Positions 1 to 8,872 of a stretch of DNA of 64,000 nucleotides are shown in pieces. Source of the stretch: Phytophthora colocasiae (lineage: Eukaryota; Oomycota; Peronosporomycetes; Peronosporales; Peronosporaceae); NCBI GenBank assembly GCA_018806915.1, contig JAGKQI010000052.1, forward strand, positions 1,736,001 to 1,800,000, written 5' to 3'. The translations under genes and the position numbers were made by a program. The notes under the pieces are model-generated. The model was not told where the DNA came from. It did no database searches and was given only the letters and a program-made list of their open reading frames with translations. Within the stretch, counting starts at the first letter, position 1. Each line of letters begins with the position of its first letter.

Positions 1-1441
1 ACGGTCGACCAACCGGTTCACTCTCGTCCCAAGACCGGACGAGAGGTTCGAGGCAGTCTGAGCTGCCTCGCAGACCTCAGCACGGAGGACACGAACCTCC
101 TGCTTCAGAGCCGCTATCTCAGCTCTCTGTGTCTGCTCCAGCGCAGCAACTCGATCGCGTAGGGCACGATCGTCATGGTCATAGCGGTGACCATACGGAG
201 GAAGTGTTTCGCCCCCTCCGCCGCCGTTGCGCGACGCGCGTGGAGCGATCCGCTGGATTGTTGAGCGGATCGTGGCTCATAAGAGAACGAACTCTCAAGG
301 GGTTCGTTTTCGTATCCGTTGGAGAGGATTTCCTCCCCATCGAGATACGTGGGAGCCCCGGAACGTCCTGATGGAGGACGTTCCGGAAATGGTGTGGGCG
401 TACGAAGCCCACCATAACTTGCAGGGGTAAGTCCTGCACGAGGAGTGCTGCGGTCAGCCACAGCACTCGGAGCTTCGCCTGGCTCGAGACGACCACGAGG
501 CTCCTTGATGTGATCGGGTACACGGACAAGCGTGTACCCCAGTAGATCGGGTTGGCAACACGGGCAGGGTGTGCCGAAGAGAACGGCACATGGGATCCCC
601 GCTTCCATGGACTGCTCATGGTGGCGTTCACACTTACCACGTGTAGTGTAAGTGTAGTAGCGATCACGAGCCGCAGCAACACGCTCACGATACGCTTTCG
701 GGTCTTTGTTTAAGTTATCAACAAAGGCGTTCCACGACTGACAAAGTGCCTGCCACTCGGGCACTTTGCTCTTGCGCGAAGTCTTCTTCGCTGCATAGTA
801 TCGGAGCTCATGGAAGAGCCGATATAGTAGTCGCGTCTTTGAATCTCGGACTCAAAGACAACCTCAGCGGCGACGTCGTATAATGTTGCATACGTACAAC
901 AGTATCGGGTTCAGTGGCGAGCTAGCACCGGACCAGTCATGGATCTGTGCCTCGGTAGGCATCCATGGTGCACGCACTGGAGGATCAGTACGTGGAGCAG
1001 TGAGCGCCCTCGACATGGGGGACGCTTCGCCATCACTGCACGGACGCTTCGAACTTGAAGCGTCCGAGGCCTCATCACAAGGTCGTCGAGACCCCACAGG
1101 TGGGTCAGGCGTGTCTTCAGATGAAGACACGGGAGCGGGAGCCTTGTCGGCAAGCTCTCCCTCCTCAACGTCATCGTCGTCGTAGTCGATGGTGTCTTTG
1201 TAGTTCTCTCCAAAGAGTTCTTTGAGAGGGCCAGCAGGATTCTTAATCTCTGCTAGGGAAGAAGTCTTCTTCTTCCCTTGTGGAGAGCATGGTACTTGGT
1301 GACAGAGAGCTTCTCTGTCGAACCGCTGGAAGCAGCAGTGCTGGTGAGCACTGCTGAGGTTGTTGTTCCTGCTGCAGAAGCTGTAGGTGAGGCTTGCGCG
1401 TCTGCAGAAGCGGACGGAGACGTGTGCGTTGGCGAGTCCAT
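1..1441 (-). pseudogene. Antisense gag-like ORF of a Ty3/gypsy element (5' complete, runs off left edge, frameshifted)
   Basis: The reading starts with ATG at 1441 (MDSPTHTSPSASAD), continues as a Ser/Thr/Ala-rich leader, then a Cys/His-containing block (GKCERHHEQ, GTPCPCCQPDLLGYT, about 540-660), and finishes in a heptad-like coiled coil that crosses the left edge. The frame is broken near 1245, 860 and 190, so this copy is a pseudogene. I recognise the block from ORFs carried by Phytophthora gypsy elements but know no biochemical function; a Gag-like structural role is only an inference. It lies between a chromodomain on the plus strand (227-430) and a polypurine tract with an LTR start (1533-1557), so it runs antisense to the element it belongs to. 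It also overlaps the chromodomain itself on the opposite strand. Confidence 0.6.
200..430 (+). pseudogene. Chromodomain, C-terminal end of a plus-strand Ty3/gypsy polyprotein
   Basis: The frame ending at the TAA at 428-430 encodes a chromodomain: WIVERIVAHK, then FRIRWRGFPPHRDTWEPRNV with the conserved aromatic cage and the W-G-x-x-x-x-x-x-TWEP pattern, then an acidic helix ending in YEAHHNLQG. Chromodomains close the integrase of chromovirus-type Ty3/gypsy elements and are thought to steer insertion to modified chromatin. Upstream in this frame there are stops at about 180 and 185, so only the domain survives here, or the preceding part lies in another frame. The same DNA encodes part of the antisense ORF on the minus strand. 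Confidence 0.7.
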
Positions 1442-1532
1442 TGCGAAATGAACTCGGATTTCTCTCGGGAACTTGACGGTTTTGTCAAGTTCTGTTGATT
1501 GACGTGTCGAGACCGATACGTCGAATCTTAAC

Positions 1533-1566
1533 GGGGGGGGGGGGGGGGGGGGGTGGTGTAACGGGG
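1533..1566 (+). promoter_or_regulatory. Polypurine tract (21 consecutive G) and start of candidate 3' LTR
   Basis: A run of 21 G (1533-1553) followed by TGG leads directly into TGTAACGGGG at 1557. LTRs begin with TG, and the intact LTRs of the gypsy element at 11441-18647 also begin TGTAACGGGG in their own orientation, so this looks like the plus-strand primer site and the left end of the 3' LTR of the element whose chromodomain ends at 430. The other LTR end could not be placed. Confidence 0.5.
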
Positions 1567-1885
1567 TTACACGTACAAGTGGCTGTACCACTTGTAACTG
1601 TAACAGTTGCGATAACCGTTAGAGGTTGGAAACGGACCTCAGACCTTGGTGTGCGGTACACACCAATGGATACATGGGCGAACCACATTATTGGGTGGTT
1701 CGTGTGCATTTGTGCATATTATTGGTATAAAGCAACGGATTTCTACCAATCAATAAACAGAGTTTCTGCCAACCACACGTTGGCAGACCTTTAGAAATAG
1801 GTAACAACAGTTATAGGAGGTCCATAATTGGATTAGTGCCGAATTCCATAACAGTTCTCATTTAATTGTTTATATTTGATTTAAT

Positions 1886-1907
1886 TATACTTATTTAAAT
1901 AAGTATA
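1886..1907. repeat. 22-bp perfect palindrome, AT-rich
   Basis: Eleven bases are followed immediately by their exact reverse complement, centred at 1896/1897 in an AT-rich patch. It could be a cruciform-prone site or a remnant of a transposon end; nothing nearby decides. Confidence 0.7.
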
Positions 1908-2652
1908 CTTAAATTAAGTCTATTCTAATTGCACGCTTCCTCATACACGTAAGCGCACGTGTACGCCGCCTAATAGGTCTAAGCAGACCTTACAATGTGA
2001 ACACAAAACACTGGAAACCGTACTGCTCTATGCAAATACAGGGATAAGTCAGATACTAACCACCTTCACGCGCACTGTAGTTAACCCCCCAAACACTCAC
2101 GCCATTTCTGGCCTCGTGTAAAGGCGTGAACATGTTGTTAAAAACAACATGTTAATGCCAGGCAATACTTGATATTTGTATGGTCACCTTAAGCTCGTCT
2201 GGACAAAGATTTGGTTGGCCGTGTACAGACAAGTCTATCGCACGATTATGTCAAACATGTTGTAAAAGACGTCGACGCTTCAGACCTGCCAGCAAACATG
2301 TTGTTATTGACTCCATCTAAAATGCCCCTTTTACCGGAACTGCATTGCCTGTGGAAGATCGCTGCACAGAAGATAGACGTGCCGCAAAACTATGTTCGGA
2401 GCTGCAGTTGAGACGCAATAGATGCATTACGCTTACTCTCATCACGCTATATAAACACGCGCCACACGACAAAAATAGCCTACTCCGCCGCGTTTTCATC
2501 TACTTCCTCCGCATCTTCTTCCTCGTCGTCTCCCTCTTCCGCCCTATCTATAAAGTCGCGATGCTCCGTTACTAGTCTTCGCCGTTCTTCGGGGCTTCTC
2601 CCCGCCTTGCAAACTTCATCGTCTTCGAGCAATCAACTTCATACGAAAAACC

Positions 2653-2752
2653 CTGTCGCTGCAGTTAGTCATCACATCTCCAGCCGTTTTTGCAACTCAA
2701 AAGTACTGTCGCTGCAGTTAGTCATCACATCTCCAGCCGTTTTTTGCAACTC
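2653..2752. repeat. Tandem duplication, period 53 bp
   Basis: A 46-bp block at 2653-2698 recurs at 2706-2752 with one extra T in its T-run; seven bases separate the copies. It falls in sequence without an apparent gene and looks like a recent replication-slippage duplication. Confidence 0.85.
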
Positions 2753-3269
2753 TTTGACCTACCCGCGTGCAAACTGGCAGAGACTGCACGAAATGTGCGT
2801 GCCTTAATATGTTGTATTTAACAGCATGTTAGGAAAAAGTGCAAAAAGCGATGTTGCAATTAACTACCTTGAGGGTTGGGGGTTAAAGAAAAAGGATTCG
2901 TTAGTTTACTGTGTAGGATGTTCAGTAAAACTCTATGAAGGTGGATATCGACTCGGGTTGTATTAGCAATAGAAACTATTGTGGAAACCAACCAGAATGT
3001 CTAATCCGATCTCAACTCATATTTACATACCTCGACTCTCTTTTACACTCTTATTAATTTGTGCACGAGTGTGAAATACACCGATTGCAAATCCCTCAAA
3101 TCACCGGATTAACGCATGTTTGCAGATGACATTTTGACCGGTTTCCACAATAATACTGAAGGAAAGAAGGCAACTACTATAAATGTAGGTGTCCTCGAAG
3201 GACGTAGCGCTCACCGGATGCTTCAAAGTCGTGTAGTACGAGGTGTATTCCGAGCTCAGTAGACAGCGA

Positions 3270-4672
3270 TCAGGATGAACGCCAGCGGTTCCGTTCACGG
3301 TATTCGTGGTGGGCAACGTACGGTTGCTGCTGGTAAGGGCAGAGACCATCATCATCATCTCGACATATGAGCACGAGCTTCTTAGCCTCACGTTCCTCGC
3401 GGCGCTCTTCGCGACGTCGCTCTTCCATGGCCTCGCGTTTTTCCCTGCGCTCCTCTTGGACTTCTCGTTCAGTACGGCATTTGACTTCGACAACTTTCAC
3501 TCGAGCGCGCTCATCTCGATCAGCATCCGCACGCAAAATTATGATAGTCTTAACCAAGTCAGTTGTACCATCCACCGTCGACTGAGCGGCTTCTTCCAGT
3601 TTGCCTATAATTTCGGCAGCCGATTTCTCCGTTTTTTAGTCTCTTTGCTTAGTGTGGCAGGCCCCCTTGAACTCGGGGGGAGGGCGAGGATTTCTTAGTT
3701 ACATTGCGAATCGATGGCAGTTTTATCCCACCAAGACGTTCAGAACTGTCGGTGAGATCAGGGCATCGAACACTCTCGAGCATCAGCGGTAGTTGCATTT
3801 GAAGCGCTTGGCTTCTTCGCGGTATGCTGCTTGCCTTTAGCTCCAGATTCACTCCGCTTGATCGAGCGTGGCTATTTGCCTTCATCAGCATCTTGCGAAC
3901 CTTCTGTAGTTATATTCGTTATACCATTCACCGCCGCATAGAACTCAAACTCCAGTGGAGACATGTCCAAGAGCTCGTTGGGTAGCTCATCACATCGCGT
4001 TCCGTCAATAAATGGAGACAAAGTACCGATTGACTCATACCCTTCAACATCAGATACCGATTCCGTCGTACTGGAGACTACTTTCGTTGCGAATGACGTG
4101 GTAGGGGCCGACGACGCTGCACGTGGACGCGGAGTCGCTGGTCTTAGAACGTCTTCAAGGCGAGTATGCTGTCCACTTTCGCTTTCTCCGAGAGACTAGC
4201 TGTTGCTTCGAGTCTCGTTGGTAGAGCTGGATTCGTAGGCAACAGGACGACTACGTAGGGCATAAGGTACTGCTGCACCACCTTATCTTCATCATCACTG
4301 GCGAGGAAAACGGAACTCGCCTCGTCGATCAGCTCCTTTGCCTTTTTTTGCGTAGTAGCCAACATGTGCATCACTTCAGGAAGCCAGTGATTGATTGAGC
4401 TTGTTGATTTTCCCATGAACAGCTACAAACAACTAAACAGAGGATGTTAGACAAGCAGCGAAAGATGTAGCACATGGACGTACCGTGTTGAAATGTTTAT
4501 TGGAGGTTTCAGGAAGAGGTGGCAAATTGGAAAGTGGTCTAGTGAAAAATGCCAACTTTAAGATGTGATAGGCCTCGAACGAAAACCATCTCCCGGGGAA
4601 CGTGTTTGTCGGTGTCTCGCAGCTTCCACCACGACCGTAAGGACCGCCGATTATCCAACTGCAACATGCCAC
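3270..4672 (-). pseudogene. Degraded multi-exon gene, unknown oomycete family with coiled-coil C terminus
   Basis: Minus-strand reading from ATG 4672 gives a first exon (MACCSWIIGGPYGRGG to about 4484), a plausible 61-nt GT-AG intron (4423-4483), then a second exon (INHWLPEVMHMLATTQKKAK onward). The frame slips near 4150, continues through an acidic segment (GYESIGTLSPFIDG, LPNELLDMSPLEFEFY), meets a stop near 3870, slips again near 3650, and ends in a strongly charged coiled coil (TTDLVKTIIILRADADRDER, then repeated E-R-R-E-E) at 3360-3570. Several independent breaks argue for a pseudogene. The tail resembles the C-terminal helices of Myb/SANT-like proteins that travel with Harbinger elements, but that is a weak impression and the family is unknown. 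Confidence 0.45.
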
Positions 4673-5631
4673 CCCACAAAATACCTTCGTAAATTCTTGT
4701 TGACGTTACCTGCGTTCCAGAGTCAATCGCTAAAAAATTGAATGTTAGTTTATCGAATGAGCCTTCCTTTACGGGTCTTCTTCGCCCTCGGTGAATGCAC
4801 GTAGCTGCACGGCATTGGATAACGCACGAGGTGCCTGTTGCAGCGACGTGTTGTGATCTACAACCGGTTAGATGCGCTCATCGGTAAGGCTACATGTGAA
4901 GCTGTGGAATTTAATTTTCCACCCAGATGCCTCCTGTCAGGGGCATTCGATGGTATTCACGCTGATTGGCTAATATTTTGGTACATAGGGGGGTGTATGC
5001 GGAAAGACACAAGCATCGTGCTCCAAGAATACCTTCAATTGTATCCGAAATCCAAGGACGTTCCGGAACCCGAGTCAGCCTGGAGTCCTGATATCCAAAT
5101 TCTGTACACTGGCTAAGTGTTCTCGATCAGGACATTTCCAGAATATACTTAGAATCCGCATTCCAGATACGGATTGTCATCTGAATGCAAGCTGTCCGGA
5201 GTCCTGATGCCAGACTCTGGGAGGCCTTGGTTGCGCCACTGGGGTTGTCTCCAGGTGTCACACAAGACCGATCCGGACGCCAAGTGCATTTGGAAGGAGC
5301 CGGCATCCGAAGAAATCCTGAATTGTACCCATTATCCGGTTGAAGCTTCAAGTATACTCCATTCAAGTGATTGCCGACCGACCAGGGCGACCGGCCAGGC
5401 AGTGATGTCGATCAAATGGTTGAGTCATCGAACGTTTTTTTGTTTGTTTGTAGTTCCTTGGCCGTTTGTTCACCAAACCGACAAACTTACAAAAACCTGT
5501 AGAAATATATACCGTGTGATATACAGATTTTTAGAGGTCATGTTGTGCACTCAGTTAGATCGTTCCTAAAACTACAACGGAGACCGTACTAGCAGACTTC
5601 AAAGCCACCGACCAAATGCCGAATCGTCCAT
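4673..5631. other. No gene seen; left flank of gypsy element 1
   Basis: No supported coding region. Short motifs such as CAGACTCTG resemble those scattered through the element that follows. I looked for a 5' LTR matching 22342-23940 and did not find one, so the element seems to lack its 5' end and gag. Confidence 0.4.
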
Positions 5632-6717
5632 ATGTCACCCACACCTTCGAGTGAACCGAAAGGGGCTGCAACGTCCAACTTTTTCCTCCCGTGCCGGCTT
5701 TTCTTGGCTGTTGCTCTACGTGCTGCAAAAGGAGAAAGGCGGTGGATAGACGTCAACGATGCCCATGCCCGGCAGTCAACGCTTGAGATGCACCTCAGCT
5801 TCTGCAAGTACACATCATCCTGGTCTATACCTGGATTCGCTGAATTTCGGCCGTTCTCCAATGAAGACGCGACATCAAGCTTTCCATTATCTGAACAACC
5901 CGATATAATTGACGTGGTTTTGGGAATGGGTTTTATGTTTGCTGCTGGAGTGAGAATTAGCGCTCGTGAAGGTCTGGTGTCGTTACCAGACGAAGTAGTG
6001 GTGATGATGTGTAATTGGGAACCTGGTGATCCCATTGGTCGTAACAGGTCGGTTAGACCAAGTGAGGCTGTTCTTCTGATTCCGGGTGAGGAGTTTATTG
6101 TTCGAATTGACTATGGACCAACGAACCCCCAACGGGAAGTTGTGTGGGCCGGACGCAGTGATCGCTGGGTTACCCAGCTGATCTATGCGGCTCGCTCTTG
6201 GCCTGTAGCCGTTCGCGTGGTAAATATTTCTGATAAGAACACGTGGGCCAATGAACTCTCTGATGTCGCGAGGATCGTGGAATATGGTTTCTTCCCGAGG
6301 CATGGACGTTTCGTGCGTCCAGGTTCCGCTGCTTGTCGTGACTGGGAAGTTCTGATTCTGGAAAGCACCCCGTCACCAGAGACTAAGAAACGTATGAAGC
6401 GAGAGGCAGAGTTGGAGGCTCTGATGCCGCAACCCCCGTGTGTAGATCGTCCAGACTATCCATGGCCGACTGAGATACTGCAACGTTCAAGGTTCGACAA
6501 CGCTCGAGTGCAGTTTGTGAAACCAGACTCACCATCGACCGTGAAGCGAGTGTGCTTCGCCCTAGACGCATCCACCCAGACGGATGATGATTGCCATTGT
6601 AAATCAATGGGGAGTGCGGAAGTCAGTATAGATACCAGGGATCTGGAAACACTCTCTGGAAGTACTCCGCATGAAGACCCTGGTGACACCTCCGTTGCTT
6701 TGACGATGATGTCTTAG
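5632..6717 (+). pseudogene. Gypsy element 1: retropepsin region and linker
   Basis: The 361-residue reading contains the C-terminal half of a retroviral-type aspartic protease (IDVVLGMGFMFAAGVRIS, the usual hydrophobic-hydrophobic-LGM-F motif, then a beta strand ending LPDEV) and a long linker before RT. The catalytic D-S/T-G is not recognisable, probably because the N-terminal part is decayed or absent. A stop at 6715-6717 and a change of frame before 6762 separate it from RT. Gag is missing upstream. In an intact element this segment would process the polyprotein. Confidence 0.6.
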
Positions 6718-6761
6718 ACCTGAAATCTGAGTGTCTCCGAGACAATCTTCAGACCCCGGAA

Positions 6762-8540
6762 TTGCCTGCGGACGATTTGGACTTAATGGACGAGTCTTGG
6801 GATATCCCCATACAGGGGATGCCTGGAACGCCTGTGGAAAAGTTACGAGTGGAATACGAATTTTTTATGAAAGCTTCGAATGAAGAATTAGACCTGGAGC
6901 CAGGTGTATATATGCGAGAAGGTACGGAACTCCTCGCTCAATTACGCGACCAACTGGTCATTTTACCAGAGCTGGAAGAGTTGACACCCGAGCGCGATAT
7001 TGATAGCGCCGATGTTGGAGAACCGGGAAAGACGACTCCAGAATTGGAGAGGAAACTGCTTGATATTCTGAAGCACCACAGGAAAATATTCCTGGGAGAC
7101 GGCAATGCAGCACCCGCACCGGCAAGGGGCGTGGTCTGTGATCTGGATGTGGGAGATGCCAAACCGGTAGCTCAACGTCCGAGGTCCGTCGCTCCCCACC
7201 TCATGCTGAAGGTGTACGAGCTTCTGAAGAAGCTTCTGGAAACTGGTTTGATCGAGTACTCCAACTCGCCATGGGCATCTCCCATCGTGATCGTTCTAAA
7301 GAAGAATGGTGTTGACATACGAATGTGCATCGATTATCGCATTGTGAATGGCTTTATTCAACTATCGCACTACCCTCTGCCTCTTATTGATGACCTCCTG
7401 ATTGGTTTTGAGGCTGCTATGTGGTTCATGAGTCTGGATATGGCTAGCGGTTTCTGGGCGATCAGGATGACGGAGCGTGCGCGACTGATATCAGCTTTCA
7501 TTTGCCCGTTTGGACATTTTCAGTGGGTGAGGATGCCGTTCGGTCTGAAAAACGCCCCTCTTGTGTATCAAGCTATGTTGGATAATTGCCTGTGGGGATT
7601 TGTGAGACTGTCACCAGAAGAAGAAGCTGAAGTTGATGCGGAGGGTCTGGAATTTCTGCAACTCCAGCCTCAGAACTCTGAAAAACACCTTTCAGACTCT
7701 GAGAACCATACACCGATTTCAGAGATGCCAGCACTCACAAGTCAGATGACCGTTTTTCAGAGGAATATTCCCGTCCCCACATACATGGGCCCAGTCCTGG
7801 GGAGGAGTTCGTATCGACGACATTGCACATGGAGCACCGACTTGGGACCAACTATGTGACGACTTGAACGCCCTGCTTTTCAGACTTCGTTATTGGAACA
7901 TTTCTGTGAGTTTGCCCAAGAGCGAGTTCGGGAAGTTGTCGATACCGTACCTCTCCCACGAAATCAGTGCCGAAGGTCTGAGGCAACACCCAAGATCGTC
8001 AAAGGAGTTGAAGAACTGCCATTTCCGTCTACGCTGAAGGGAGTTCAGAGTTTCATGGGAAGCCTCAATTATTACAACAAGTATTATTTAGGATTTACCG
8101 GTTATCGCTGCTACCCTCTACGAGCTGACGGACGAGCAGATTCGTACTGGACGAGACCTGACTCGTGCGAAAGAGGCATTCAAGATCCTGAAACGCAAGA
8201 TAGTCTCTACCCCATTACTCAGACACCCAGACCGAACCAGACCGTTTGTTGTCATTCCGCATGCGAACCCTTGGGCTGCCTCGGCAGTTTTGGGGCAGGA
8301 ATATGAGGGAGTAATTCACCCGGTCCGGTTCACGGGTCGTGTCCTGAACGATGCCGAACTCAGGTATCATATCGCTGAGAAAGAGGTGATTGCGATCCTC
8401 AGAGTTTTGGAAAACTTCAGAGCTCTGGTGGAGTCATTGTGGTCTATACCAGGTACTCTGTTCTGAAATGGTTGTTGACATCGAGTTCCACCGACGGCAG
8501 AAATGTCAAGTGGGGTCTGAAGTTGTCGCAGTGGAACTTG
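6762..8540 (+). pseudogene. Gypsy element 1: reverse transcriptase and first RNase H (frameshifted)
   Basis: RT fingers and palm are clear (LIEYSNSPWASPIVIVLKKN, IRMCIDYRIVNGF, SLDMASGFWAIRM, FGHFQWVRMPFGLKNAP). The frame changes near 7790. The catalytic box then reads VRIDD at 7807-7821, so the aromatic residue of the usual Y/F-x-D-D is lost, although both aspartates remain. The thumb segment ends in the frame of 7893-8306, which slips near 8090. After that slip the connection and RT-linked RNase H continue (LKRKIVSTPLLRHPDR, FTGRVLNDAELRYHIAEKE) to 8540, where the mitochondrial insertion cuts the gene. With several frameshifts and a cut, this copy cannot make active enzyme. Confidence 0.75.
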
Positions 8541-8872
8541 CTCTATATTTTTAGAAGTAAATATTAATTTTTTTTCTATTAAATTAAATATATTTAATAT
8601 AAAAAATGAAAAATATGTTTGTTTTAATAATTTTAATATTCATTAATAAATTTTCAGATAAATTTTTTTTTATTAAAATTATAAAATTTAATAATTGAAA
8701 AATATTTTTAAATTTTATATCAATTTTTGGTTTAAAACTTTTATTAATAAAATGTTCACGTGATTTTTTATTTACATGTGGTGATTTTAATAAAGTAAAA
8801 ATTTTATTTTTATTTTTTGTTTGAAATATTCCAGATATTTGGATATTTTTTAATTTATTAATTTTTTTCTTG
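8541..8872 (-). other. Nuclear copy of mitochondrial DNA (NUMT) inserted in gypsy element 1
   Basis: A 332-bp block of about 85-90% A+T sits abruptly inside GC-balanced retroelement coding sequence. Removing it joins W-N-L at 8532-8540 to E-I-R-R-I-Q from 8873, the continuous sequence expected for this pol family. CTTG is present at both junctions (8537-8540 and 8869-8872): either a 4-bp target duplication or microhomology used in end joining. The block carries an rps10-like reading frame on the minus strand, which identifies it as mitochondrial. Confidence 0.85.
8584..8871 (-). pseudogene. rps10: rps10-like mitochondrial ribosomal protein S10 gene, lacking start codon, in a NUMT
   Basis: The minus strand reads 95 codons without interruption to TAA at 8584-8586. 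The diagnostic motif FTLLKSPHVNKKSREHF, followed by an F-K-P-K-I-D-I-K strand, matches mitochondrial S10 (plant mitochondrial copies read VLRSPHVDKKSREQF at the same place). S10 is a small-subunit ribosomal protein, and rps10 is encoded in oomycete mitochondrial DNA. The initiator methionine is cut off at the 8871 junction, and codon use is extremely AT-rich unlike anything nearby. It is a nuclear relic with no sign of a targeting sequence or promoter. The absence of internal stops suggests a recent transfer. Confidence 0.88.

Larger units (their letters stand above)
1567..3100. other. No gene seen; probable LTR and degraded repeat sequence
   Basis: No convincing coding region on either strand. 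The left part is probably the body of the LTR that starts at 1557. The stretch includes a 22-bp perfect AT palindrome (1886-1907) and a short tandem duplication (2653-2752). Confidence 0.5.

Noticed and set aside
4838..5600. Possible 5' LTR of gypsy element 1
   Set aside because: No repeat of this stretch was found in 22109-23947, so LTR status is not supported.
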